Part shown: in pieces, positions 27,767 through 35,231 of the stretch
Position numbering within the stretch: the first letter of the stretch is position 1
Layout of the letters: the number at the start of each line of letters is the position of its first letter
Origin: Candidatus Hydrogenedentota bacterium
GTDB taxonomy: Bacteria > Hydrogenedentota > Hydrogenedentia > Hydrogenedentales > CAIZGN01
NCBI GenBank assembly: GCA_903932505.1
Contig: CAIZGN010000511.1
Span: 1 to 35,231 of the forward strand
DNA: 35,231 nucleotides
Reading direction: 5' to 3'
The notes under the pieces: model-generated
Database searches by the model: none
Told to the model about the DNA's origin: nothing
Seen by the model: the letters and a program-made list of their open reading frames with translations, nothing else
Made by a program: the position numbers and the translations under genes

Positions 27767-29164
27767 TTATTCGTCCTGCGGCTTCTCGTTGAGTGCCGTG
27801 GAGCGGATTCCCAGAAATTCATCCAGCATCGCTTCCGTCATCTCTGCATCCAGACGGAGTTCCTCCAGGGCAGCCCCGTAATCCGCAAACAAGCCCTGAC
27901 TTTCCTCCAGCGATCCGCCCGGCGCGCAGGCCATGACATTGGCCAAGGAAACAATCGCCACATACTGCTTGGCGGTGGTGGCCAATTCCGGTGTGTGATG
28001 GAAGCGGATGGGCTCGGCAATTTCACTCGGAAGATTCCAGTATTGGGCCAGACTGTACCCGGCTTCCGTGTGGGAAAGGCCAATCACACGGGATTCTTCG
28101 GCCACCAGAGCGCGCCCCCACAGGGGTTCGGGCATAAGATCCGCATAGTTGGGTTGCAGCTCCACCAAGACCACGCGCCCGATGTCGTGGAGGAGTCCGG
28201 CGGAGAATACACCCGAAAGACGGCGCAGACCGGCGGCTTTGGCCACAATGCGCGCGGCGGCCGCACTGCACATGGATTCGAGCCAGAACGCCTTGTAGTC
28301 GAAATGTTTGAGCTTGTTGGCGAGATCCGCCACGGCCACCGACAGGACAATGCCATAGGTTTCATGCAGACCCAGAAGCGACACCGCGAGCGTGAGGTCA
28401 TTGATGCGATTGGGGAAGCCGTAGGCGGCGGAATTGGCCACGCTGAGCACTTTTGCGGCCACCGGCGGATCCAGCGTCAGCACGCCCACAACCTCATTCA
28501 CCGCACTGGCCGGATCTTCCATGATTTCACGCACCCGCGAGACGGTTTCCGGCAATGCGGGCAAAGAGCCCACCTGACGAATGAGATGGGCAATATGTCC
28601 GAGTTTGGTTCCTGTTTCCAGGCGTTGTGGATCAAGCGGCGGTGCCACTTCAATGGAAGCAGAGGGCGAATCTCCGCTACGGAGTCCGTAGTGGGTATTG
28701 AGCGCGGTTTCAATGTTGTTCCGGTCGCAAATTACGATGCGCGGGGTAAGCCCGGTGGCTTTCTCCAGCGCAGTCAAGGCGGCTTCGTCGAGCGGAGACG
28801 CGGAACCCAAGAGTAGAGTCCCGGCGGTACGATCCATGGGAACCACCCCCAGATTGTGCGCGGTGGTACGGTCGAGAAGTCCAAGCAGGCCCGGATCAAT
28901 GTCGAGGTGTGAGGGATCAACCTCGGTCTTTCCGGCACTTGACACAAAAAACTCAACGAGTGTTTCTGCGGAGAGATGACCGAGGGATATAAGGCAATCG
29001 ACCAAGGTGCCGCCACGCTCTTTGCGAAGGGCTATTGCAGCATCTAATTCTTTTTGCGTGATCACACCGGCTGCGACCAAGGAACGACTAACCTGGCGGT
29101 CGGTCGCAATTTTCTGCATCTCCCGGTCAGAGACGGTGTTGTCAGTGGCGGAATTCGGAACCAT
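27767..29164 (-). CDS. MshEN/GspE-N-like and HDOD domain protein
   Basis: N-terminal SRSLVAAGVITQKELDAAIALRKERGGTLVDCLISLGHLSAETLVEFF; then HDOD-type LPALPETVSRVREIMEDPASAVNEVVGVLTLDPPVAAKVLSVANSAAYGFPNRINDLTLAVSLLG...AGLLHDIGRVVL. GGAAAGG upstream of ATG at 29164. Confidence 0.85.
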   Translation of the reverse strand: MVPNSATDNTVSDREMQKIATDRQVSRSLVAAGVITQKELDAAIALRKERGGTLVDCLISLGHLSAETLVEFFVSSAGKTEVDPSHLDIDPGLLGLLDRTTAHNLGVVPMDRTAGTLLLGSASPLDEAALTALEKATGLTPRIVICDRNNIETALNTHYGLRSGDSPSASIEVAPPLDPQRLETGTKLGHIAHLIRQVGSLPALPETVSRVREIMEDPASAVNEVVGVLTLDPPVAAKVLSVANSAAYGFPNRINDLTLAVSLLGLHETYGIVLSVAVADLANKLKHFDYKAFWLESMCSAAAARIVAKAAGLRRLSGVFSAGLLHDIGRVVLVELQPNYADLMPEPLWGRALVAEESRVIGLSHTEAGYSLAQYWNLPSEIAEPIRFHHTPELATTAKQYVAIVSLANVMACAPGGSLEESQGLFADYGAALEELRLDAEMTEAMLDEFLGIRSTALNEKPQDE

Positions 29165-29292
29165 ACAAGTACCAACCTTTCCATGGGGGGCGCATGCCTG
29201 AACCAAGGTATTAGCTATTTCCGCAGCCCGTTTGGGGCGACGAAGCCACGGCCGCTTCCTCGCGTGCCGCAGACGCAAGTTCTGGTCTACGG

Positions 29293-29319
29293 TCATCTAC
29301 CGGTGGACACTTGCGTTTA
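29293..29319 (-). promoter_or_regulatory. Weak candidate sigma-28-like promoter for the HDOD gene
   Basis: On the minus strand: TAAA-N15-GTAGATGA (consensus TAAA-N15-GCCGATAA); -10 matches 5/8. Confidence 0.25.
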
Positions 29320-29377
29320 CTCCCCTATTCTAACGTTGTGGGACGCCAGAGGCAAGTGCGCGGCGGATGGTCGAACC

Positions 29378-29404
29378 TAAAGCTATAAAGAAATCTGCCG
29401 ATAA
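29378..29404 (+). promoter_or_regulatory. Near-consensus sigma-28 (FliA/SigD) promoter
   Basis: TAAAGCTA-N11-GCCGATAA. TAAA at 29378-29381 and GCCGATAA at 29397-29404 with exactly 15 nt between; the -10 is a full match. Confidence 0.8.
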
Positions 29405-29457
29405 AAATAATACAATTGAAGGCAATTGGACCAACCCGACGCAGAAAGGAGGCTGCC

Positions 29458-29655
29458 ATGGACGGATTGACTGCTGTGGCCAGCGGCGTCGGGGCCGGTG
29501 TGAGCCAGGTTCGTATTCAGCGACAGGCTTCGCAACCCCAGATGATGGAACAAACGGGGAAAACGAAGGATGTCAACACCGCAGTACTGCGCCTCATAAC
29601 GCAGGCATTGTCGGCGTCTGGAGCGGCAGGACACGACCTCGACGTGCTGGCCTAG
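29458..29655 (+). CDS. Small YjfB-like putative motility protein
   Basis: 65 aa: MDGLTAVASGVGAGVSQVRIQRQASQPQMMEQTGKTKDVNTAVLRLITQALSASGAAGHDLDVLA; short MD..., Q-rich and ...G-(N/D)-LDV-A end as in YjfB family. AAAGGAGG RBS, sigma-28-type promoter upstream, own terminator. Confidence 0.6.
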   Translation: MDGLTAVASGVGAGVSQVRIQRQASQPQMMEQTGKTKDVNTAVLRLITQALSASGAAGHDLDVLA

Positions 29656-29671
29656 CCTCAAAAACTCCTTT

Positions 29672-29718
29672 GGCGGGGGTAGATTGCAAGGATGCGATCT
29701 GCCCCTGCCCCTCGTTTT
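29672..29718 (+). terminator. Rho-independent terminator of the YjfB-like gene
   Basis: 16-bp stem GGCGGGGGTAGATTGC/GCGATCTGCCCCTGCC (three G-U wobbles in plus-strand RNA), 6-nt loop AAGGAT, followed by CGTTTTTC. Confidence 0.85.
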
Positions 29719-29740
29719 TCTCTAATTCGGCTTCGGTCGA

Positions 29741-30565
29741 TTAGTTGTCTGCTTTCGGGGTCTCTCGCAAGAGGCAAATCATTCGTTGTCCATCATCCCA
29801 CCGCTGGAAATGATGAAAGGCCTGAATAAGATTATGGATGACCCGGCGGACAAGATAGCCGGTGGAGGCGGGTCGCGCCAAGATTTGGCGAGCCGCTTCC
29901 CATGACGGGCCTTGCATGCGCAGGAAAGACGACTCGGGGGTACAGAACCCGTGATGGTAAGGGTCGACCATATAGGTCACATCATTCACTTGGGCATAAG
30001 CGAAGAAATGTCCCGGCCACCGTGTGCCCCCCACCGAATACCCCAGTCGTCTGCCGACGAGGACATACAAACATCCGAGACTCACTGGAATACCCAAGCG
30101 CCGGTCAATGACACCGGGAAGGTCGAAGTGTTGCGGGTTTTCGTATTCGAATCGTGCGCCCTGAATGCCTTCTTCCACGAACAGAAAGTCCGAGAGGGAC
30201 AGCGGGTCTTGGGGCATGCCGGATTTCTGGAAGGACTGCGCGAGCGTATCGAGTTGCCCGGCGAGACGAGCGCCCTGTGGGATACCCGAAAGATAGCCGG
30301 AAAGAACCGACATTGCAAGCTCCAATTGGGTTTCCGCAACAGCATCCGTAAAACAACCGGGCCACACACAGGTCAGCCATTCGTTCCGATGTCTTGAAAG
30401 AAAGGCATGGACGGATTGCCGATTAAGTTCGGGAAGAGGCGCTAAGGCCGTATCCAATGAGAGGCCAAAGGAGGCGAAGGCGCGAACCAACCCCGCCTGA
30501 ACAACCTCTGAGGGGTCATCCAGCAGCGCCACCAGATGGGGCAGGTCGTGAACACTTACAGGCAT
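29741..30565 (-). CDS. Transglutaminase-like / SirB1-like family protein
   Basis: LSDFLFVEEGIQGARFEYENPQHFDLPGVIDRRLGIPVSLGCLYVLVGRRLGYSVGGTRWPGHFFAYAQ...VDPYHHGF matches the SirB1-type signature. Confidence 0.75.
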   Translation of the reverse strand: MPVSVHDLPHLVALLDDPSEVVQAGLVRAFASFGLSLDTALAPLPELNRQSVHAFLSRHRNEWLTCVWPGCFTDAVAETQLELAMSVLSGYLSGIPQGARLAGQLDTLAQSFQKSGMPQDPLSLSDFLFVEEGIQGARFEYENPQHFDLPGVIDRRLGIPVSLGCLYVLVGRRLGYSVGGTRWPGHFFAYAQVNDVTYMVDPYHHGFCTPESSFLRMQGPSWEAARQILARPASTGYLVRRVIHNLIQAFHHFQRWDDGQRMICLLRETPKADN

Positions 30566-30621
30566 CGCATTCCTCCCGAATCTTATCCCAGTATACGCGA
30601 TTGAACCATCGTTTTCAGGTT

Positions 30622-30649
30622 TTGATGATCCGAGGCGTTGGCCTATAAT
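30622..30649 (+). promoter_or_regulatory. Sigma-70-like promoter for the DUF4434 gene
   Basis: TTGATG (30622-30627) - 16 nt - TATAAT (30644-30649). Confidence 0.5.
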
Positions 30650-30754
30650 GGGGCTCTATTGGGTATGCGGTGTGGATCCGTTGAATTATGATTCGACGAA
30701 TGTAAACCGGGTAGGTCGTTGAACTGCCCCTACGGATTATCGGGAAGGTGTTGG

Positions 30755-31795
30755 ATGAAAAAGTCGAGTTTATTTTTTTGGCGATTTCGGAGCCTTCCCG
30801 TGCTTTTGTCGCTCTTTTTGTTTTCCATGGCTACATGGGGAGAACCCCAACCGACCCGATTGGTGGGAGTGCTGTGGTGGATGTCCACGGCGGACGTAGA
30901 ACGGACGGCGGAATCTTGGCGCGTGGACTTGGAGCGCTTTCAGGCCTTGGGAATGGACTTGCTGGTCGTATCAGGTTCCTTTGCGGATGCTCCCGGTTTG
31001 GAACCGATGAAGGGCTTTTTCGATGAGGCGGATCGGCGAGGTCTTCGGATATTCATCAACACCTTATCCGGCCCCGACTGGTGGGTGCAGACGGATGCCG
31101 CACCGGAAATTGCCCGCGCGGGCGAGTGCATACGAAATATCGCCAAACGCTACGGAATGCGGAAATCCTTCGCGGGGTGGTATGTGCCGTATGAGTTGTA
31201 CATGTTCTGGGGGCCGCAGGCCGACCTCATCCGAACCCTCTACCGGGAGGTGAGCGGAATTGCCAAAGCCACGCTGAATAAGCCCGTCATGATTTCGCCC
31301 TTCTTCATCTTGGACAAGGCCCAAAATTTGGGGGATTTTCGTTGGGCCACACCGGCGGAGTATCAGGAGTTTTGGACGGGTGTGTTGAAGCAGGCCCCCA
31401 TCGATATTGTGGCTCTTCAGGATAGCGGGGAGCACCTCTCCTATTATACCCTTGAGGATCGAAGACCGTTTTTTGCAGCGATGAAGTCTGCGTGCGATGC
31501 CACCGGCAAGACTTTATGGGCGAATATTGAAACCGGCGAGCTTGACGTTAATTCCCCAGAAGATTATGTAGCCCGGTTCGGGCGCAAGACGCATGTGAAC
31601 GATCCGAAGCTGACCCCGTACTGGCGGGGCGTGCCCGCCAAGAAGCTCAGTGATAAGCTCGGATTTGTGCGCGAATTCACGCCCACCGCGATTACCTGGG
31701 GATACCAGGAATTTGTGCATCCGACCGCCAAGCCCGAGGCCCAAAAGCTATACGAGAGCTATCTGGGTTTGGGGTTGGCATCCGGTCGCCCGTAA
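30755..31795 (+). CDS. Secreted DUF4434-like (TIM-barrel glycosidase-like) protein
   Basis: Signal-like N-terminus; RLVGVLWWMSTADVERTAESWRVDLERFQALGMDLLVVSGSFAD...IFINTLSGPDWW...KSFAGWYVPYELYMFW...VALQDSGEHLS. Confidence 0.7.
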   Translation: MKKSSLFFWRFRSLPVLLSLFLFSMATWGEPQPTRLVGVLWWMSTADVERTAESWRVDLERFQALGMDLLVVSGSFADAPGLEPMKGFFDEADRRGLRIFINTLSGPDWWVQTDAAPEIARAGECIRNIAKRYGMRKSFAGWYVPYELYMFWGPQADLIRTLYREVSGIAKATLNKPVMISPFFILDKAQNLGDFRWATPAEYQEFWTGVLKQAPIDIVALQDSGEHLSYYTLEDRRPFFAAMKSACDATGKTLWANIETGELDVNSPEDYVARFGRKTHVNDPKLTPYWRGVPAKKLSDKLGFVREFTPTAITWGYQEFVHPTAKPEAQKLYESYLGLGLASGRP

Positions 31796-31846
31796 CATAG
31801 CCAACCGTTGTCGTGAAGTTGTGTTCGACGTCTGCTTCTAACGGGA

Positions 31847-34800
31847 TTACTTTAGTATCGTGGCCCCCATGACGCCGAATACGATGTCGTTGGCCACGGC
31901 CTCTACCGAGATACTGTCCAAGGTTTTTCCTGCTTCAAGCGGGAAGTCTACGAGATGGGCTTCCGTATCAACGTTGACCGGTTTTGTGAGGTCCCCCGCT
32001 GCCGAGGAGCCCGCCGGACCAAAGCGACCGGCAAGGTTTTCGAATCCATTGGCAGCGGTATCGTGCCAGCGGCCGCACCACGTGTTCCAGCAGTCACCGA
32101 GCGTGTCCGGGGTGGTCAACTCTCGGGCCGACGTGGAGCCACCGGTATAGTGCAGGGTGACGCGGAGGTGCGTCATGTGGCTTTGCGCGGGGAAGGTGGA
32201 TCCGCTAATCATTAGATAGAGGTTTTTTCCCGATGCATGCACGGGGATCTCGATTTGAGAGGGGAAGACTCCCGCTCGGGTGATGATGGCGATATTGGGG
32301 CCTTCTTTTGCGGTTTTGAACGGAATGCCATCGGTTGTCCACGCGATTCCATCGGGGCCAACCTTGGCGCGCCAGGCTTCGTCGTTGGGTTGTTGATTTT
32401 GTCCACCGTGGTATCGGGTTGTGAGGTAGTCTTTCCAGTAGCCAAAACCGACGAGACTCGCGCCCGAGGGGGGCGGTGTGGCGTCTTTGCCCACCCGCTC
32501 CAGCGATTCCGGGATGGTGCTGCTGTACAGGGCGGCACAGTCGATGGTGTTCCAGAGGTTGAGGTCGTGCGCCGGAACACTTGGTGCCTTCCAGACCGGG
32601 GGGGCGGCAATAGGGGCTTTGGGGGGAATGGGCAGGGTAACCGGCCATTCGGCGGGCTGGGAGGACATGGACAGCTCTATAGTCCCTTTGCGGGCGGGAG
32701 GAGTCGCAATGACTACCCAGGTCACGCCGGGCGTAAGTTCCAGTTTTAGATCTACGGCGCGACCATCAATGGTGGCGGCTGGAGGTGTCGAGGATAGTGT
32801 GGGGTAACGGAGATGAACCGAGGTTTCGGTGGGGGATTCCCATTTGATGACGACAATGCTTTCCGTGCGTTGGCAGCTATAGGAGAAATGCGGCGTCTTG
32901 ATCGAGGCATCGTTCCAGCTGCGGGGGAACTGGGGGGAGAGTGCCACATAGCCTTCGGGGCGGTTGGGGCGTATTCCGAATAGCCCTTCAGCAACCGCGC
33001 GGCCCCACATGCTGATGGCGTCGGCAAATTCGTCGTTGGCGCGTTGGCGACCATCGATATAGGTGTGGCAGGAAAGTCCGCCGGGGGTGGGGCCGTTGAA
33101 TATCCCGCAGAAGGAAGCGCGCAGCAGGGCGTAGGCTGCGTCGCTGCAGCCCGCGAGATAGTTGGTTAGCGCGAAGTTCAATTCCTCGCCATAGGCCATT
33201 TCATGGGTGCTGTGCGTATACGAACGGGCCGTGTTCGGCACCCAATTGGAACTCCACACCAGTTTCCCGCCGCCGGGTGTATTCTCGGATTTCAGGTTGA
33301 TGTCGGCCCACTGCAGCATCTGGTAAATCTGGTAGGGATTCGCAGCACCGAATTCTGCGGCATGGTAAATGGTGGGTAATTCCGGTTGGCGGTGCAGCAT
33401 GCCCGCGCCACGTGTGTCGAGGTATTCCGCGAAGACCCCTTCGTCCGGCATCCACAGTTTTTCCTGCATGGCTGCGGCGATTCGGGCGGCATGTTCCGAA
33501 AAGGGTGCCGGATCCTCACCCGCGAGTGGCGCGAGGCGCGCGAGCAGTCGGTGCGCCTGCAACATGTAGGCGGAAGCCTGGGTACACTGCCCCTGGATAT
33601 ACCAATGCCCATCGCTGATCCATGTGTTGAGGGCGTTCTCATACAGGTACTGATTGCCCGGCTGAAGCCGCCGATTCTCCCATTCCACAACGCCTTTGAG
33701 AACCGGGAAAATCGACTTCATTAGTTCCGTGTCGTTGGTATACTCGAAATATTGCCGCACATGGTCGAGGAAGACCTCGTTCATGTTGTAAAACACGCCG
33801 CCGGGGCTGTCCAGCATGCTGCTGATAGCCCCCGCATCATCGCCTTTCTTGATGAGCGCCAGTCGGGTCTGATTTTCGATGCACCGTTTGATTCGGTCGG
33901 TCCATCCGTAACAGGTCGGACCGTACCAGCCGCGCCAACCGAGATAGCCGAAGCGCCAGGACCATGCCCCGTGCATAATGGTGGAGTCGCCCCAGGTGCC
34001 GTCGGTGGCAAAGGCCATCATGGTGGTGGCGGCATCGAGATAGGGGTCGGAGGTTTTGGTGACGATGCGCCCCGCGATCTCGCTGTTGCGCTCAAGGGCT
34101 TTCTCGTGCGCCTTTTTCGGGTGTTTGACCGCATGCTCGATATTCCCGCCCATACCCACCACGACATAGCCTTCGGCATGTCCAGAGGGTAAGCCGCCGT
34201 CCTGCACCACGACCCAACCACCGGGTTTCTCTGTCTGGTCATTGGCCCATTCCGCCGATGCGAGCAAAGCACCCGGTGAAACCTGAAAAGCCTCGGGCTT
34301 TCCAAATCCAGATTTTACCTGAAAGGAGCTGCCGCCCCGAACGACAGCTTCCCATTCCGGGAGATACCGTGGCACGGCAAAGGCCTGCTCCATGACGGAA
34401 TCCGTTTTGTCGAAGCGGCGCCGCAAGGCAAATGATTCTTTATCCCAGGAAACACGGTCCTTGGCACACTGGGCCGGGGTGAATGTATATTCCTTTGAAT
34501 CCATGGCATAGTTGGTGAAGAAAGCGGAAGCGCCACCATAGGCCCACGTAAGACTGGTGCCTTCGGCAAGGCCATCAACGCGGATATGCACCAATAGTCC
34601 GTCACTTTGAGCGAGTGCGATGGCCGCGAGGTGCACCGTCAAGCCGGGAAAGGCCGGATCAGAAAGGGTGTATTCCATACGTCCATCGATGTAGGCGACT
34701 TGAAGATTTGCCCATTGGTGCAGCCACTTCCCCTCGCCGTCCTTGGGGTGCAGTCCCAGATAGAGGTGTCCCAGCAATCCACCGCCACCGTGATAGTCAA

Positions 34801-35101
34801 AAAGGAATCGAGGTTCATTGTAGGCCAATACCAAGGGGCGAAATCCGCAGCATTCCATTTTGGCACGCTCGGCGTCGTTCCACAGCAGGGTTTTGTCTGC
34901 GGGCGGATAAAGCGGTCGGCGGTGCAGGCGTGCATTGCCCTGCACAACGCCAATTGTAGAGGCCGGGTCGATGCCAGAAGGCTGGGCGGGGATGGAGAGC
35001 TGCCAGCCACCGGATACGGGAACATAAACACCCGGCTGGGCGGAGGAGGCGTCTGTGAGGGACGCCAAAGCAGAGAGTACGAGGGCGACTTGAAGAAACA
35101 T
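31847..35101 (-). CDS. Secreted DUF4450-like (alpha/alpha)6 glycosidase-type protein
   Basis: 1084 aa, signal peptide-like start; SGGWQLSIPAQPSG...GFRPLVLAYNEPRFLFDYHGGGGLLGHLYLGL...TDRIKRCIENQTRLALIKKGDD...FPVLKGVVEWENRRL...VSLSPQFPRSWNDASIKTPHFSYS-type C-terminal region. Confidence 0.7.
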   Translation of the reverse strand: MFLQVALVLSALASLTDASSAQPGVYVPVSGGWQLSIPAQPSGIDPASTIGVVQGNARLHRRPLYPPADKTLLWNDAERAKMECCGFRPLVLAYNEPRFLFDYHGGGGLLGHLYLGLHPKDGEGKWLHQWANLQVAYIDGRMEYTLSDPAFPGLTVHLAAIALAQSDGLLVHIRVDGLAEGTSLTWAYGGASAFFTNYAMDSKEYTFTPAQCAKDRVSWDKESFALRRRFDKTDSVMEQAFAVPRYLPEWEAVVRGGSSFQVKSGFGKPEAFQVSPGALLASAEWANDQTEKPGGWVVVQDGGLPSGHAEGYVVVGMGGNIEHAVKHPKKAHEKALERNSEIAGRIVTKTSDPYLDAATTMMAFATDGTWGDSTIMHGAWSWRFGYLGWRGWYGPTCYGWTDRIKRCIENQTRLALIKKGDDAGAISSMLDSPGGVFYNMNEVFLDHVRQYFEYTNDTELMKSIFPVLKGVVEWENRRLQPGNQYLYENALNTWISDGHWYIQGQCTQASAYMLQAHRLLARLAPLAGEDPAPFSEHAARIAAAMQEKLWMPDEGVFAEYLDTRGAGMLHRQPELPTIYHAAEFGAANPYQIYQMLQWADINLKSENTPGGGKLVWSSNWVPNTARSYTHSTHEMAYGEELNFALTNYLAGCSDAAYALLRASFCGIFNGPTPGGLSCHTYIDGRQRANDEFADAISMWGRAVAEGLFGIRPNRPEGYVALSPQFPRSWNDASIKTPHFSYSCQRTESIVVIKWESPTETSVHLRYPTLSSTPPAATIDGRAVDLKLELTPGVTWVVIATPPARKGTIELSMSSQPAEWPVTLPIPPKAPIAAPPVWKAPSVPAHDLNLWNTIDCAALYSSTIPESLERVGKDATPPPSGASLVGFGYWKDYLTTRYHGGQNQQPNDEAWRAKVGPDGIAWTTDGIPFKTAKEGPNIAIITRAGVFPSQIEIPVHASGKNLYLMISGSTFPAQSHMTHLRVTLHYTGGSTSARELTTPDTLGDCWNTWCGRWHDTAANGFENLAGRFGPAGSSAAGDLTKPVNVDTEAHLVDFPLEAGKTLDSISVEAVANDIVFGVMGATILK

Positions 35102-35203
35102 GGGATGCCTTTCTTGAAATTGCCATGATGGAAGCAGCTGTGGTGATTGTAGGCAATTTCGGAGGGCATTTGGAAGCGTGTGGGTGGTTCTCGAAAGAGA
35201 AAA

Positions 35204-35231
35204 TGGCGGAGAGGGTGGGATTCGAACCCAC
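35204..35231 (-). tRNA. 3' part of a tRNA, probably tRNA-Ser (truncated by window edge)
   Basis: Reverse complement GTGGGTTCGAATCCCAC CCTCTCC G CCA: a 17-nt T-arm, acceptor 3' strand CCTCTCC, discriminator G and encoded CCA. The CCTCTCC-G acceptor is typical of tRNA-Ser. Confidence 0.85.

Noticed and set aside
23001-31795. PEP-CTERM sorting signal on a protein in the window
   Set aside because: No C-terminus here shows the motif, TM helix and basic tail arrangement. Exosortase substrates must be elsewhere.
34815-35231. 138-aa minus-strand ORF starting MGSNPTLSAIF
   Set aside because: Its N-terminus is the tRNA T-arm/acceptor read as protein, and the rest overlaps the DUF4450-like gene in another frame.
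1-35231. CRISPR array, transposase/IS element, integrase or prophage genes
   Set aside because: No regularly spaced direct repeats, terminal inverted repeats or recognisable mobile-element proteins were seen. The partial tRNA at the right edge has no integrase beside it within the window.

Overview
The window looks like a bacterial chromosome segment. I guess a Hydrogenedentes- or Planctomycetes-like lineage from the gene families, but this is unverified. From left to right it contains: (i) the 3' end of an SDF-family dicarboxylate/amino-acid symporter and a DUF5690-like MFS protein; (ii) a minus-strand operon (about 1.7-9.3 kb) encoding a GT-C-like membrane protein, two membrane sulfatase-fold proteins with Thr in place of the FGly Cys, a 65-aa 'YIDAGTG' membrane protein and a SAM methyltransferase; (iii) an orphan HicB-like gene facing a fucose-isomerase-like gene across a strong hairpin terminator, then a glycosyl-hydrolase-like protein; (iv) the centrepiece (13.3-27.7 kb), a plus-strand exosortase/exopolysaccharide export locus with a receiver-less sigma-54 enhancer-binding protein (EBP), a Wza-like lipoprotein, a Wzc-like protein with a degenerate Walker A', a giant TPR protein, exosortase, EpsI, a TPR lipoprotein apparently split by a +1 frameshift, and two small zinc-ribbon proteins; (v) an MshEN-like/HDOD protein diverging from a tiny YjfB-like motility gene that has a near-consensus sigma-28 promoter and its own terminator; (vi) a SirB1-like protein, a DUF4434 protein, a DUF4450-like glycosidase and the 3' part of a probable tRNA-Ser. 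The strongest regulatory observations are a sigma-54 promoter directly in front of the EBP gene (putative autoregulation, with a hairpin at the predicted 5' end) and the isolated sigma-28/yjfB unit. Family names come from reading the translations. No database search was possible.
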